Shown here piece by piece: positions 11,161-20,561 of a stretch of DNA of 64,000 bases; position 1 is the first letter of the stretch, and every line of letters starts with the position of its first letter. Source of the stretch: Eublepharis macularius (Eukaryota; Chordata; Lepidosauria; Squamata; Eublepharidae); the NCBI RefSeq assembly GCF_028583425.1, contig NC_072791.1, positions 44,895,368 to 44,959,367 on the forward strand, in the 5' to 3' direction. Under the pieces are notes generated by a model that saw only the letters and a list, made by a program, of their open reading frames with translations, was not told the DNA's origin and ran no database searches. A program made the translations under genes and the position numbers.

Positions 11161-12123
11161 ACTATACTAAACTGGCACTGAAAGCATCAAGACCACCCAG
11201 TCCCCAGTTACTGCAATATACAGGCCCTCCCACTGGTTTCCGTCATCATAACAGGCATTTTGTTAGTGAACAACTCTTGACCCCAGCATTGACAACCCCT
11301 TAGTATCATTTTATTCCCAAGAGCATGAAAACAGAAACCATTAATGGTACTTTTTTTTTCATTCCTCTATCACCCATTGGTCAACAGTTCTCTTTTTGAT
11401 ATTAAGAATTTATTTATCTGATGTAAAAGTTTGAGTCCCTCCCTTCCATCATCTCCAACTGCCATCTGGCCATTCGTTTGGAAATCTGTTCCACTTGACC
11501 TCTAGCTGACCAAAGCTTCCCTCTTCTCTCTATTCTGCCACAGGCTCCTCCAGGCATTCCCAGCTCATCTCTGGCACTTTTAGCTGAATATGCAAATATC
11601 CCCCCAGCCAGCTGGTGTCTGCCTCCCAGAAACACATGTTCACAAGCTCACCGGACGGCTAAGGAGAGGAGGGAGCAGATCTCTGCACCCAGACCTGGGG
11701 GCTGCAGAGAGAAAGTGACTTTAGCAAGGAATTATACAGAAAACAGATGGGTGGATAGAAAAAGAGCAGAGGAAAACAGTGTGTGTGCGTGTGTGCCCCC
11801 ACATACATGGTGTGTGTGTGTGAATTTGGCAGTCCACACATACATACAGATTTTTATTTTTAAAACTTTTAAAACATCACCTTTCTTAACAACATGCAAA
11901 TGCTGCAAATTAGGGATATCTAGAAAAAAGGTTATTTAATGATGCAAAAGTCTTGAATTGGGGCGAAAGAATCTGAGGAGTATGATACAGAGGCTATGGC
12001 TATCTTTCTCTCTAAATACAGGAAGAAGAACTGGTATCTTTTGGAATTTGACTATATTAGCAGGGGGAGGGGACTACATGTGAGTCTAGCTATCTGCAAT
12101 TGGATCCCCAGATGTGTAATTTA
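11161..12123. other. no gene recognised; GT-rich patch
   Basis: A broken GT repeat occupies about 11779-11822. No protein-coding signal can be supported elsewhere. Confidence 0.4.
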
Positions 12124-12421
12124 CAATGCAATTCTAAACAGTTACTGTAGTTTGAGATTGTTGATTTCAATGGGCTTAGTTAGACTAGAGTAATTCTGGG
12201 CCGTTTCCACACAGCTTACCTTTTGCTGGAACACAGCGTGTTGTTCTCGTGCGAAGTCGTGCGACAACAGCATGTTCTTGCACAAAATCGCACGATAACA
12301 GCATGTTCTCATGCAAAATTGTGCGACAACAGCGTCTTCCTGGCATGATTTCATGCATGAAGATGCTGTTTTCCAGCAAAAGGTAAGCCGTGTGGAAACG
12401 GCCCTGCATAGGATTGCACTG
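12124..12421. mobile_element. 80-bp palindromic element (family C), interrupted
   Basis: The left half (CAATGCAATTCTAAACAG) and the right end (GCATAGGATTGCACTG) are the two ends of the short palindrome seen intact at 53218-53295. They are separated by the family A MITE at 12199-12403. The central TTGATTTCAATGGGCTTAG is retained. Flanks TTA and GTA suggest a 3-bp duplication with one change. Confidence 0.75.
12199..12403. mobile_element. palindromic MITE, family A copy 3, nested
   Basis: Termini are GGCCGTTTCCACACAGCTTACC and its inverse. The 3-bp duplication is CTG (12196-12198 and 12404-12406). Removing the element and one CTG leaves a continuous family C palindrome, which confirms both the ends and the duplication length. 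The interior holds several imperfect tandem copies of a unit with ACAACAGCATGTTCT. Confidence 0.88.
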
Positions 12422-12645
12422 GTAGTTTTAAAAAGTATTTGTGCCTATTTTCTCTATACCAGAGCCTAAAGCCGCGCAATGGGTGAGGGGAGCATTTCTG
12501 ATCCAGGAACTGGCATGGCCTTTTGCTATGAAGAAGGTAATGCATAGATTTTTCTATCCACATTCAGTGCATACTACATCCAGGAGAGTGTCTTTGGAAG
12601 TCTGTTCTGCTTACATGAAAATGAGCTCTCTTTCTAGAAACAGAG

Positions 12646-13326
12646 TGTAATGATTTTAAGTAAATGCGTGTATCTGTCTTTAAATGTTTGGTGTGGTATA
12701 GATGAAGAGTGGGGGTGAAAGAGAGGGATGAGTGAGTGAGATGACTGGTTTATGACTGAGGGTGTGGGTGGAGTGAATACAGTTTTAGACTGAGAGTGGA
12801 GAAAAAAGATTCAGTCAGGGCAAGAGAGGGAAGCTGTGTGAACTGTGTGTTTGTGAAAGAACATTCAGTCAGGAGAAAGCAGGTAAACTGTGTGAGCACC
12901 TGAGAAAAGGTCTTACTTGTAACTGAGAGAGAAATTAATATCAAAAGCAGGCAAACTGTGTGTGACTGGGTTTAAGTAAAGGCTAAAACCTGTGTGACTG
13001 GGTTTAAGTAAAGTAACTTTAAGAATTGAGAACTACTCTTTTGAAGCCATCAAGTTTTAGAAATAATATGAAACTGATAATCTTCTTATAAAAATAAAAG
13101 TTTACTTTGTTTTTTTATATCCCAGAGTATCTGTCATTCCATATCCTATTCCTTTCCTCAGGGCCACATAGTACCATGAAAATGCCTGACCCTTGGGCAC
13201 ATTACTAAAAGGAGAAATTTAAGTTATTCTGGAATTTAATTCCTGGTGGCAGCAATCTACCAAGAGGGGCAAAAATAAAAGGCTTACAGACCAAATCTAC
13301 CCAAGAGAAAGAAAGGGGTCATAACA
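12646..13326 (+). mobile_element. solo LTR, copy 1 of a three-copy family
   Basis: The sequence begins TGTAATGATTTTAAG and ends GGGGTCATAACA, flanked by an exact 5-bp duplication CAGAG (12641-12645 and 13327-13331). TG...CA ends plus a 5-bp duplication indicate an integrase-type LTR element reduced to a single LTR by recombination. AATAAA lies near 13093, followed by a T-rich stretch. Copies 2 and 3 lie at 14565 and 25857 in the same orientation. No pol sequence remains, so the parent group (Gypsy or ERV) is unknown. Confidence 0.88.
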
Positions 13327-13331
13327 CAGAG

Positions 13332-14089
13332 GTAGGGACTCTTTACCTCAAGGAAAGAGGAAAGAATCAGCTCTCCCCTCTCTCAAGAGGCTGGAGCTCA
13401 TAGAGCTGCTGATGTTTATAGTCATTTAGCTTTCAGATCACTTCAGAGCACCAGCCAGAAAACAGTCTGATTGGTTTCAGGATCTCAGCTGAAGAAATTC
13501 TAATCACTTAAGTAGCACCAAAGAATCACAGTTGCAATGTAGTCATATTTTGGTTCGGAATAAAATTGAACTGGTTTCCACCATTTTCCAATGCATTGGA
13601 TTTCTGTGCAGAGAGAAAGAGACCCCAGTCTGTATCCATAGAAAATAAATAGTCATCAGGTATTGAGCTGAGAACTTTAAGTTTGAGTTTTGTGTACGCT
13701 TGCCAACTCCAGAGTTGGAGCCTGAAAAGGACGGGATTTGGTGGAAGGGAGAGACCTCAGCAGACTATAATACATGTTTACCAAGACCCTCCTGGTAGTA
13801 TGGGACGGGATTTTCCATGACCAGCAAGTAATTCCCATTGCTGCTCTGCTGGTCAGCGGCGGGGGGAAGCAGGAGAAATGTCAGCAGCATCCGGGAAATT
13901 TTTTTTGAAAATCCAATGGGAAATTGGGAAATTAACCTTTGAATGAATACCTTTGCCTGTTAAGACGATCTTGTCATTTCTTATGGGGAGTGATGTGAGC
14001 ACATCACTGGCAATGTAATGATGCCACTAGTAAGCCCCCCCCCCCTGGCCCAGTAAGTTCCCTTACCAGTTGCAGGGCGGGGGGGGGGG
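13332..14089. other. no gene; possible hAT fragment
   Basis: At about 13697-13775 a short piece (TTGCCAACTCCAGAG...) resembles one end of the TAGGGTTGCCA hAT family. C- and G-runs occur near 14036 and 14078. Nothing else is assignable. Confidence 0.35.
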
Positions 14090-14218
14090 ACCTTCAGAGG
14101 TGGTTTGCTGTTGCCTGCCCCTGCTTAGCCACCCTCAACTTCCTTGGTGGTCTTCCATCCAAGTACTAACCAGGCTCAACTCTGCTTAGCTTCCAAGATT
14201 GGGCCTGCCTAGGTCATC
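14090..14218 (-). repeat. 5S-rRNA-derived SINE, partial
   Basis: Reading the minus strand: 5S-like AGATTGGGCCTG region in inverse, GAAGCTAAGCAGAG, TTAGTACTTGGATGGAAGACC, then the SINE body. It lacks the distal tail. Confidence 0.8.
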
Positions 14219-14564
14219 TATATCCCAGAAGTTAAAGCAGTTATTTCCTGCAATGTGTAGTAAATGTTGGAAATATGAATATATCACAGGAGTTTTCCTA
14301 GGTATTTTTAGATGTGTCCAGAGATTAAGGGGGGTGGTATTTAGGTTATCAGTTGCATTAGGAGCACTGCTATTCTCATGAATCCAGTCATCACATTAAT
14401 TACTTACACCAAGGCATTGAGGTCCAGGACCCAAAAATATACTCATTTATTTGCTGGCCTTTGCCAAATTACTAGAAGCTAAAACCTGTCTTCAAAAAAA
14501 CACTACCAGTTAAGTGCTTTGCTATATAAAGTGTGGGAAATGCTGAAATAGTTAAACATACATG

Positions 14565-15320
14565 TGTAATGATTCCAAGTAAATGTGTGCATGTATCTTT
14601 AAATGCTTGATGAGATAGGTGAAGAGTGGGGGGTGAAGGAGATGGATGAGTGAGTGATATGATTGGTTGATGACTGAGAGGGTGGGCGGAGTGAATGCAG
14701 TTTGAGACTGAGAGTAGAGAGAAAAGTTTCAGTCAGGAGAAAGCAGGCTAGCTGTGTGCTGCCTGAGTATATTGAAATATTTATGAGAGAAATATAACCT
14801 GTGTGGTACCTGAACTGAGCATGTTTGTGAAAGAACACTCAGTCAGGGAAAGAGAGGCCAGCTGTGTGCTGCCTGAGCAGGTTTAATATTTCTGTGAATG
14901 GGAGTCAGAGAACGAGAGGCAGGCTGGCTGTGTGCTGCCTGAGGAGTTTTAAGCTTTTCTGTGAGAGAAATATTGAGTTAGAGAAAGAGGCAAACTGTGT
15001 GTGAAGCCTTAGAAGAGATCTGTGTGAATGAGAGTAAATGAAGTAACTTTAAGAACCGAGAACTACGTTTATGAAACCGATATGCTTCTTGACTAAATAA
15101 AAGTTTATTTTGTTTTGTTATATCCCAGAGTTATCTCCCATTCCTATCCTCAGGGCCACATAGAACCACGAAGGAGCCTGACGCTTAAGCACATTACCAA
15201 AGGGAAAACTTAAATAAAATATCTTGGAATAATATATTCATGGTGGCAGCAAACTACCCAGAGGGTGTAAGGGAATGATTAAAGGCAAAATCTACCCCAA
15301 GGAAAGTAAAGATCATAACA
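14565..15320 (+). mobile_element. solo LTR, copy 2
   Basis: It begins TGTAATGATTCCAAG and ends AAGATCATAACA, with an exact 5-bp duplication ACATG (14560-14564 and 15321-15325). It is 75 bp longer than copy 1 because of extra internal units built on CAGGCTGGCTGTGTGCTGCC. AATAAA lies near 15096. Confidence 0.88.
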
Positions 15321-15461
15321 ACATGTTTCCCTCATTTTGTTCAAAATCAATGTTCTTGGAATTTGTTCACTGTTATTGTTATTTACTACTTATTAAGAAG
15401 TTAATATCTCATCCTTTCAAATATGCTAAGTGGCTAACAATAAATAGCAATTTAAAATAGC

Positions 15462-15652
15462 AATAAAGCAGCAGCAAAATAATGAGTCCAGCACCATAAA
15501 CATTAGCAAAATTTATTTCAGCAAAAGCTTTTGCAAGCCAGAACTCACTTCTTCACAGTAGAATACATTTTGTTAATCTTTAAAGTGCTGCTGGACTCTT
15601 GTCTAATTTTGCTGCTACAAACTAGCTCAGCTAACCCTCTGGAATAAAGCAG
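15462..15652 (+). mobile_element. head-to-head Penelope pseudo-LTR dimer, family 2
   Basis: A 10-bp duplication AATAAAGCAG (15462-15471 and 15643-15652) brackets a 171-bp insert. The right part reads TTAATCTTTAAAGTGCTGCTGGACTC and runs to a CCCTCTGG end. The left part is a shorter inverted copy of the same sequence. Similar inserts are at 30632 and 54540. Assignment to a Penelope-like element is inferred from the identical architecture at 52351, where the parent is known. Confidence 0.7.
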
Positions 15653-16626
15653 TAACAACTAACATTAAATCTCAAAGACCACAAATGAATGTGATCCCAA
15701 CAAAGGAAAGGTCCTTGCTCAAAGGCAGAGGGGAAGCCAGATTTTCTCCAGTATAAAGTTTATAGGCATCTTACACACTAAACAGACCAGGAATGGATCA
15801 AGAATCTTAAGAACAAAATTATCCAGCACTATATGTACTGAAGAGTCAATATGGGGAAGTGGCTAGATGACTGGACATAGAGTATGGAAACCAAACTTCA
15901 AATCCCAGCCGCGAAATCCATTGGTTAACCTTCTCTTAACTCTCAACATCAACTGCATCACAGAGTTGTTGTGAGGCCAAAATCAAGAGCAGGTAGCTGT
16001 GAACATCATCCTGAGAACGAGCCAGATACAAAAATCTCCCCCACCCCAATGCCTAGAATTAATGGAAGCCTGATAATAGGATGGAATAATTTCAGTAGAG
16101 AAAATCTAGAAGATGCAATCTTTGACCCTTTGCAAATTCTACCATCAAAATGCCTACAAAATTAATTTACAGTAAATGTGTTTCCTATATCAACCCCACA
16201 CTAAAGGTTTCAAACAGGAAGATGCAGAAATTCTGGACTCAGCAGGACTTTCCCCTGTGGTCACCACCAAAAACCAGATGCTGCATCTGCCATCCCACCC
16301 CACCTGTGTGCCAGCTGGATGGTCCTTCTCAGAGAGCCCTTTGGGCTTAATAAGCTTAATGGGAACTTGGGCAGTTGGTTCAGATGTAGCTAACATATGC
16401 CATCCTTCTTTCTGGCCACAGGCAACTACAATGGAATTAAAAATCACTAACTATGTATATTAGACAGGAAATGGGAAATACAGATTAAAACACGAAGCTA
16501 TAACACACGAAGGATGGGCAGGTGCAACTTTCTTTTTTTTAACTGATAGTGTCAATAGATTTACTGATTATTATTTTTTTATCTAGGCTGCTACTAATAA
16601 AAAGTATAACAGCAAATAACAAACAG
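15653..16626. other. no gene; possible old SINE
   Basis: About 15840-15990 resembles a badly diverged Sauria-type SINE (ACTTCAAATCCCAG, then GTTGTTGTGAGG). Nothing else is recognised. Confidence 0.4.
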
Positions 16627-16646
16627 CATAGAAATATAAATATACC

Positions 16647-17579
16647 TTGGTCATCCGCAAAGCAAACTTTCAGTTAGGTCACAAGGTCTACATGAAACCA
16701 ACTCACACTGATCGGTACTTACACAAAAACTCCAATCACCACCCCCGACAGAAAAAAGGCATAATGAAAACATTAGTGGATCGTGCAAGACGGATATGTG
16801 AGCCGCACTTCCTCAATGAGGAAATTAATCATCTAAACCACACACTTCAGGCAAATGGCTACTCCAGAAATGAAATCCGAAGAGCAATCAAACCCAGGAT
16901 GAATCAAACAACCAAGGAAAAACAGTCTCCTACAGGAAAAGTGTTGTTGCCATATATAAAAGGAATTACTGATCAGATGGGAAAGCTTATGAAAAAGCAT
17001 AACCTTCAAGCAGTATTCAGACCCACCCGAAAAATACAACAGATGCTACGATCAGCAAAAGACAGTAGAGACCCCCTCACCTCTGCAGGAGTATACCGTA
17101 TACCCTGCAGCTGTGGACAAGTTTACATCGGGACCACAAAGCGTAGCATCCAGACAAGAATAAAAGAACATGAAAGACACTGCAGACTTGGACAACCTGA
17201 AAAATCAGCAGTGGCTGAACATAGCCTAACTCAAACAGGGCACAGTATCTTATTCCAGGACATCAAAATACTGGACAACACTTCCAACTACTTTGTCAGA
17301 CTGCACAGGGAAGCCATTGAAATTCACAAGCATAAGCAAAACTTCAACAGGAAAGAAGAAACCTTAAGAATGAACAGAGCATGGTTTCCAGTTCTGAAAA
17401 ACACCAGGCTAACAAAACACTCTATACCCGACAATAGCCCTGCAGAGAAGATTAGCACATCAAGCCCCAATGCATATGCAAAAGAACCTCCTCAGGATAC
17501 AGTGAAGCCTCCCGCCATTAGCATTCCACACCCTGGGAAACTCTTACAGGATGACTCAGCTCAACCCCACCCCTCCTGA
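16647..17579 (+). pseudogene. Penelope-like ORF, RT thumb plus GIY-YIG endonuclease
   Basis: An open frame of 310 residues, but only the C-terminal part of a longer polyprotein, so its first Met is unlikely to be native. Residues about 17-55 (KPTHTDRYLHKNSNHHP and DRARRICEP) are the conserved end of Penelope RT. The GIY-YIG nuclease starts at GVY (148-150), with VYIG at 159-162, Cys154 and Cys156, Arg171, and His175 and His178 forming the CCHH-type insertion seen in Penelope nucleases. Glu222 in REAIEI fits the catalytic acid. The nuclease would nick the target DNA to prime reverse transcription. No stop interrupts this part, yet the missing RT core makes the copy dead on its own. Confidence 0.88.
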
Positions 17580-17649
17580 GTAGATATAAATGACCTGCCA
17601 ACATCTTTTCCACACTGTGACACTGAGAGATCTCTGTCTTTCGGTGCTA

Positions 17650-17695
17650 CACCTCTGAAGATGCCAGCCACAGCTGCTGGCGAAACGTCAGGAAC
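17650..17695 (+). ncRNA. hammerhead-ribozyme-like motif in the pseudo-LTR
   Basis: CTGAAGA (17655-17661) fits the core CUGANGA. It is followed by a perfect 6-bp stem II (GCCAGC 17663-17668 with GCTGGC 17676-17681), GAAA (17682-17685) and a GTC cleavage triplet (17687-17689) with a minimal stem III. A short stem I pairs CCT 17652-17654 with AGG 17690-17692. One extra base (T17662) separates the core from stem II; a natural viroid hammerhead tolerates an extra base there. Penelope-like elements are known to carry hammerheads in their pseudo-LTRs. Activity is not shown here. Confidence 0.65.
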
Positions 17696-17756
17696 TACAA
17701 TGCCAAGACCACGGCAATACAGCCCGGAAAACCCACAACAACCATAGAAATATAAA

Positions 17757-18519
17757 GTTCCTTCTTCCTGTACAGTACTCTTGGTTCCATCATATTCTGC
17801 ATTGACTGTATCTCTGGGAGCCAAAGGAGGTAATCAGGTGATGGGCTGACTTAAATAAACTGGGAACAGATGGCATGTGAAGTCTTGTCTAGCTCAGGAA
17901 TTCTCAAACTTCAGCATAATATACTAAGAGAACTTAAGAGGGAAAGAAAAAGAACTCTTCCTTGTAGTTTATTAGGTTGCAGTTTATCAAAGTTCTCTTG
18001 TCCCAGCTGATTTGTCCTGAAACAAGTTTGCACCTAACACCACGTAATCCAACGAAGTCTGAAACATACCCAGTATTCCATTTTAAAACCTAAAAGGGCA
18101 GACCAGAGCTTTTCTATCATGTCCCAAACATCATTTTTCCCATCTTCCCTCCTTTTATTGTCTTGTACTAAACATCTAGCCCTAATGAATAGTTCTGGGG
18201 AACACAAGCTTATACACTATTTTGTAGTATTTTTGTCAGTTTTAGTAATAAAAAAATTACATTACTTCTGTTGTGGGGATTTTTCTGTGGACCAAAATGG
18301 CTACCTACAAAAGGGGACTTGGATGGATCCATTGATTCTCCATATTTCTACATCATGGTCTTCAGAAGCCACGTGCCAGCTTAGTTCCTCACAGCAGGTT
18401 CTTTTAGTTGTTGCTAGTTTTGCCATTTGCTGAGATGCTGTGGCTTCTTGTTTATGATGTCAGACTGCCAGAAGAGGTATAGTGAATAACTTCAGTGACA
18501 GTCTTCAGCAGGGCTTGCT
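17757..18519. other. no gene recognised
   Basis: AT-rich sequence with one 104-codon plus-strand frame (18119-18433) that has no recognisable domain and starts in T-rich DNA. I do not call it a gene. Confidence 0.4.
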
Positions 18520-18639
18520 AAACAGACGCGCGAGCGCCCGACTCACCGGGCGCTCGGTTTGCTGCCGCTGGGGTGGGGGGGGTGGGGCGGGGGGCCGCGG
18601 CCGCGGGAATCGGCTTGCCCAGCGTCCATTGGGGCAAGC

Positions 18640-18800
18640 CGTCGGCCAATCAGTTTAAACCCCGGCCGGCCAATCGCAGCGGCCGGGGGGCGGGGCCGGG
18701 CTTGCTGCCGGACCTCGGGGAAGCAGTCTTCCCTCTGGTCCGGCGGTTTTCTATTTAAACGGTCCTCGCCCGGCCCCTGCCGCACTCTGTTCCTGGCTGC
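18640..18800 (+). promoter_or_regulatory. Ngaro 5' promoter region
   Basis: Two inverted CCAAT-type boxes (GGCCAATCAG near 18643 and GGCCAATCGC near 18669) and a TATTTAAA box near 18751 precede a C-rich initiator-like stretch near 18782. A hairpin (GAGCGCCCG/CGGGCGCTC) lies further upstream at 18532-18556. This would direct transcription of the whole element. Host origin cannot be excluded, but nothing else nearby uses it. Confidence 0.5.
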
Positions 18801-19029
18801 GAGGGAAGAGCAGCGAAGACGCGGAACGGCAGCAGCAGACGGAGACGAAGGTCGAGCGGCTGGAGCTGAGCCCCTCACCGACGCCTGTCTCCGTGGCCGA
18901 ACGGCTCCCTGCCCTCGGTTTCGCCCAGAGGCAGGTGGGAGCGCTGTGTCCAGAGGCCCTTGGGTTTAGCTGAGCCCCGGGCCCGGCACAGTGAAGACAG
19001 CGGGAAGGCAGCAGTCGCCGGGGGAGCAG

Positions 19030-20561
19030 ATGGCGCCGTCGAAGAAGGCTGGGGGAGCGGGACCAAAGGCTCGGGGGAGGGGTGGCAGTAAGGCAGCCGC
19101 CCCCCCCATGCTGGCAACAGGACTGGGGCAGCCCCCTCCGGAGCCAAGGGAAAGGGGGGCCCTCAGCAGAGGACCCCTAGGGACAGGGTGCCCAGCAGGG
19201 GGAAGGGTAAGCTGGCTACGGGTCCTCAGCGGCGGCCAGCGTCACGTGGTCCACGCTCTCCTTCGGGGCTACCCCAGGCTTCCGCCGGGGCAGGGAGGAA
19301 AGGGCAAGCCAGAAAGGGCCAGCCCAGAACCCCTTCCCAGGCGGGGACCAGGAAGAAGGGGGGGCCCTCTGAAGGCACGGAGGCACCCCCCAGCTCCCTT
19401 CTCGGCATCAGCCGGGCGCTGGAGCTGCTCACTGCCCGGGTAGAGAGCCTGGGGAACTCCAGGCCCGGGGGGGAATGGGCCCCCCCAGAGCCTGGCGAGG
19501 TCCCAGAGAAGACAGGCAACCGGGGGAGGAAGAGCAGTTCAGCGAGGGGGCGCCGGGCCGAGAGGGATACAAGCGACAGTTCTGGGAGTTCCAGTCCAGA
19601 ACGGCAGCCAGTCGCCAAGAAGAGGAAGGCCACTCGGAAGAAGGGCCGAAGGCACAGGCGGCAGGAGGACTCAGACAGCGGGGGATCCTCAGGTGAGTCC
19701 TCCTCAGAGGAGGAGAGCCAGGAGGAAGAGTATTGGGGGGTGGCCGCGTCCGCCCCTGGGCTCCCCCACTGGGCCATGCGGCGGCGGGGGCTAGATCAGG
19801 GGAAGGGCGACCCACGGGGCGTGTGGGGTGCAGACCCAGGCATCGACCCCCCCCCTCGCAGATCCTTTACGGACGATGAGGACCCCCCGGGAATCCACCT
19901 CGCCCGCAGGGTGCGTGAGAGGATTTTAAACGGCTATTATGTGGACGTCTTCTCCCTCCTCCGGCCGGAGGCGGAGGATGGGAGATGCGCCCCCTCCTCC
20001 ACGCTGGGAAAAAAGCGGGCCAGGAGAGAGGTTGCCGAGCGCAATTTTAATAATTGGCTCGAGGGGTTCACGGTTTATATGGGGGTCATCCAGGTAGCCT
20101 ATCCAGAAAGGGGGTGGCACCTCTCCAACCACCTGGGCAACGTCCTGCGAGCCCGGGCCTTGGCGGGGGAGGCGGCGGCAATGGATTACGATGAGGCCTT
20201 CCGGAAGAGGGCCTCGCATAATCCTAGATCTAGATGGGATCTCATCAGCCAAAAGCTATGGCTGTGGCTGGTGGGCCCACAAATGAGGGCGAAAGGGGAG
20301 GCCCCACGCGGCCGCTGGGTGGGCCGGCGGGAGAAGCCCCGGGGGGTCTGTTGGGAGTTCAACCAGGGCAGGTGCCAGCGGTCAAAGTGCCGCTATGAGC
20401 ACAACTGCGAGTCCTGCGGGGCCCCACATTCTCGCCTTTCATGCCCACGCGGGTCCGTGCCTTCCGCCCCCTTTCGGGGGGGCCGGTCCTCCAACAGCGG
20501 TGCCCACAGGGACGGGGGGCCTAGCACCACCGCCGCTCAGCCGGCCAGTGGCAGTAAATAG
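19030..20561 (+). CDS. Ngaro ORF1, Gag-like protein
   Basis: The longest clean frame is 19188-20561 (457 aa). However, the frame starting at ATG 19030 (MAPSKKAGGAGPKARG) has the same Lys/Gly/Ala-rich character and runs into G-rich DNA near 19200 where a one-base change would join the two. I therefore place the true start near 19030 with a possible frameshift. The N-terminal third is basic and low complexity, with an acidic Ser/Glu patch (about residues 140-180 of the 19188 frame). A CCCH-type finger (CWEFNQGRCQRSKCRYEH, near residue 387) sits close to the C-terminus, as in Gag proteins of DIRS-group elements. It probably binds element RNA. The end overlaps the RT frame by about 167 nt. Confidence 0.7.

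Larger units (their letters stand above)
16641..17742 (+). mobile_element. Penelope-like element, 5'-truncated
   Basis: An exact 14-bp duplication CATAGAAATATAAA (16627-16640 and 17743-17756) defines both ends. The insert keeps the end of the RT (thumb region), the linker, the GIY-YIG endonuclease and the 3' pseudo-LTR with a hammerhead-like motif. Penelope-like elements are a retroelement class whose RT is fused to a GIY-YIG nuclease, and 5' truncation is usual. The same terminal sequence recurs as an inverted dimer at 52351-52612. Confidence 0.9.

Noticed and set aside
13327-14564. Interior of a full LTR element between the LTRs at 12646 and 14565
   Set aside because: Each LTR has its own 5-bp duplication, and the sequence between has no gag or pol trace, so they are separate solo LTRs.
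16647-17579. A host GIY-YIG nuclease gene
   Set aside because: RT thumb motifs, pseudo-LTR and a 14-bp target duplication show a Penelope-like element.
18543-19815. Several long overlapping frames and a CpG-rich block that looks like a host promoter island
   Set aside because: The block belongs to the GC-rich Ngaro element; the frames are shadows of Gag.
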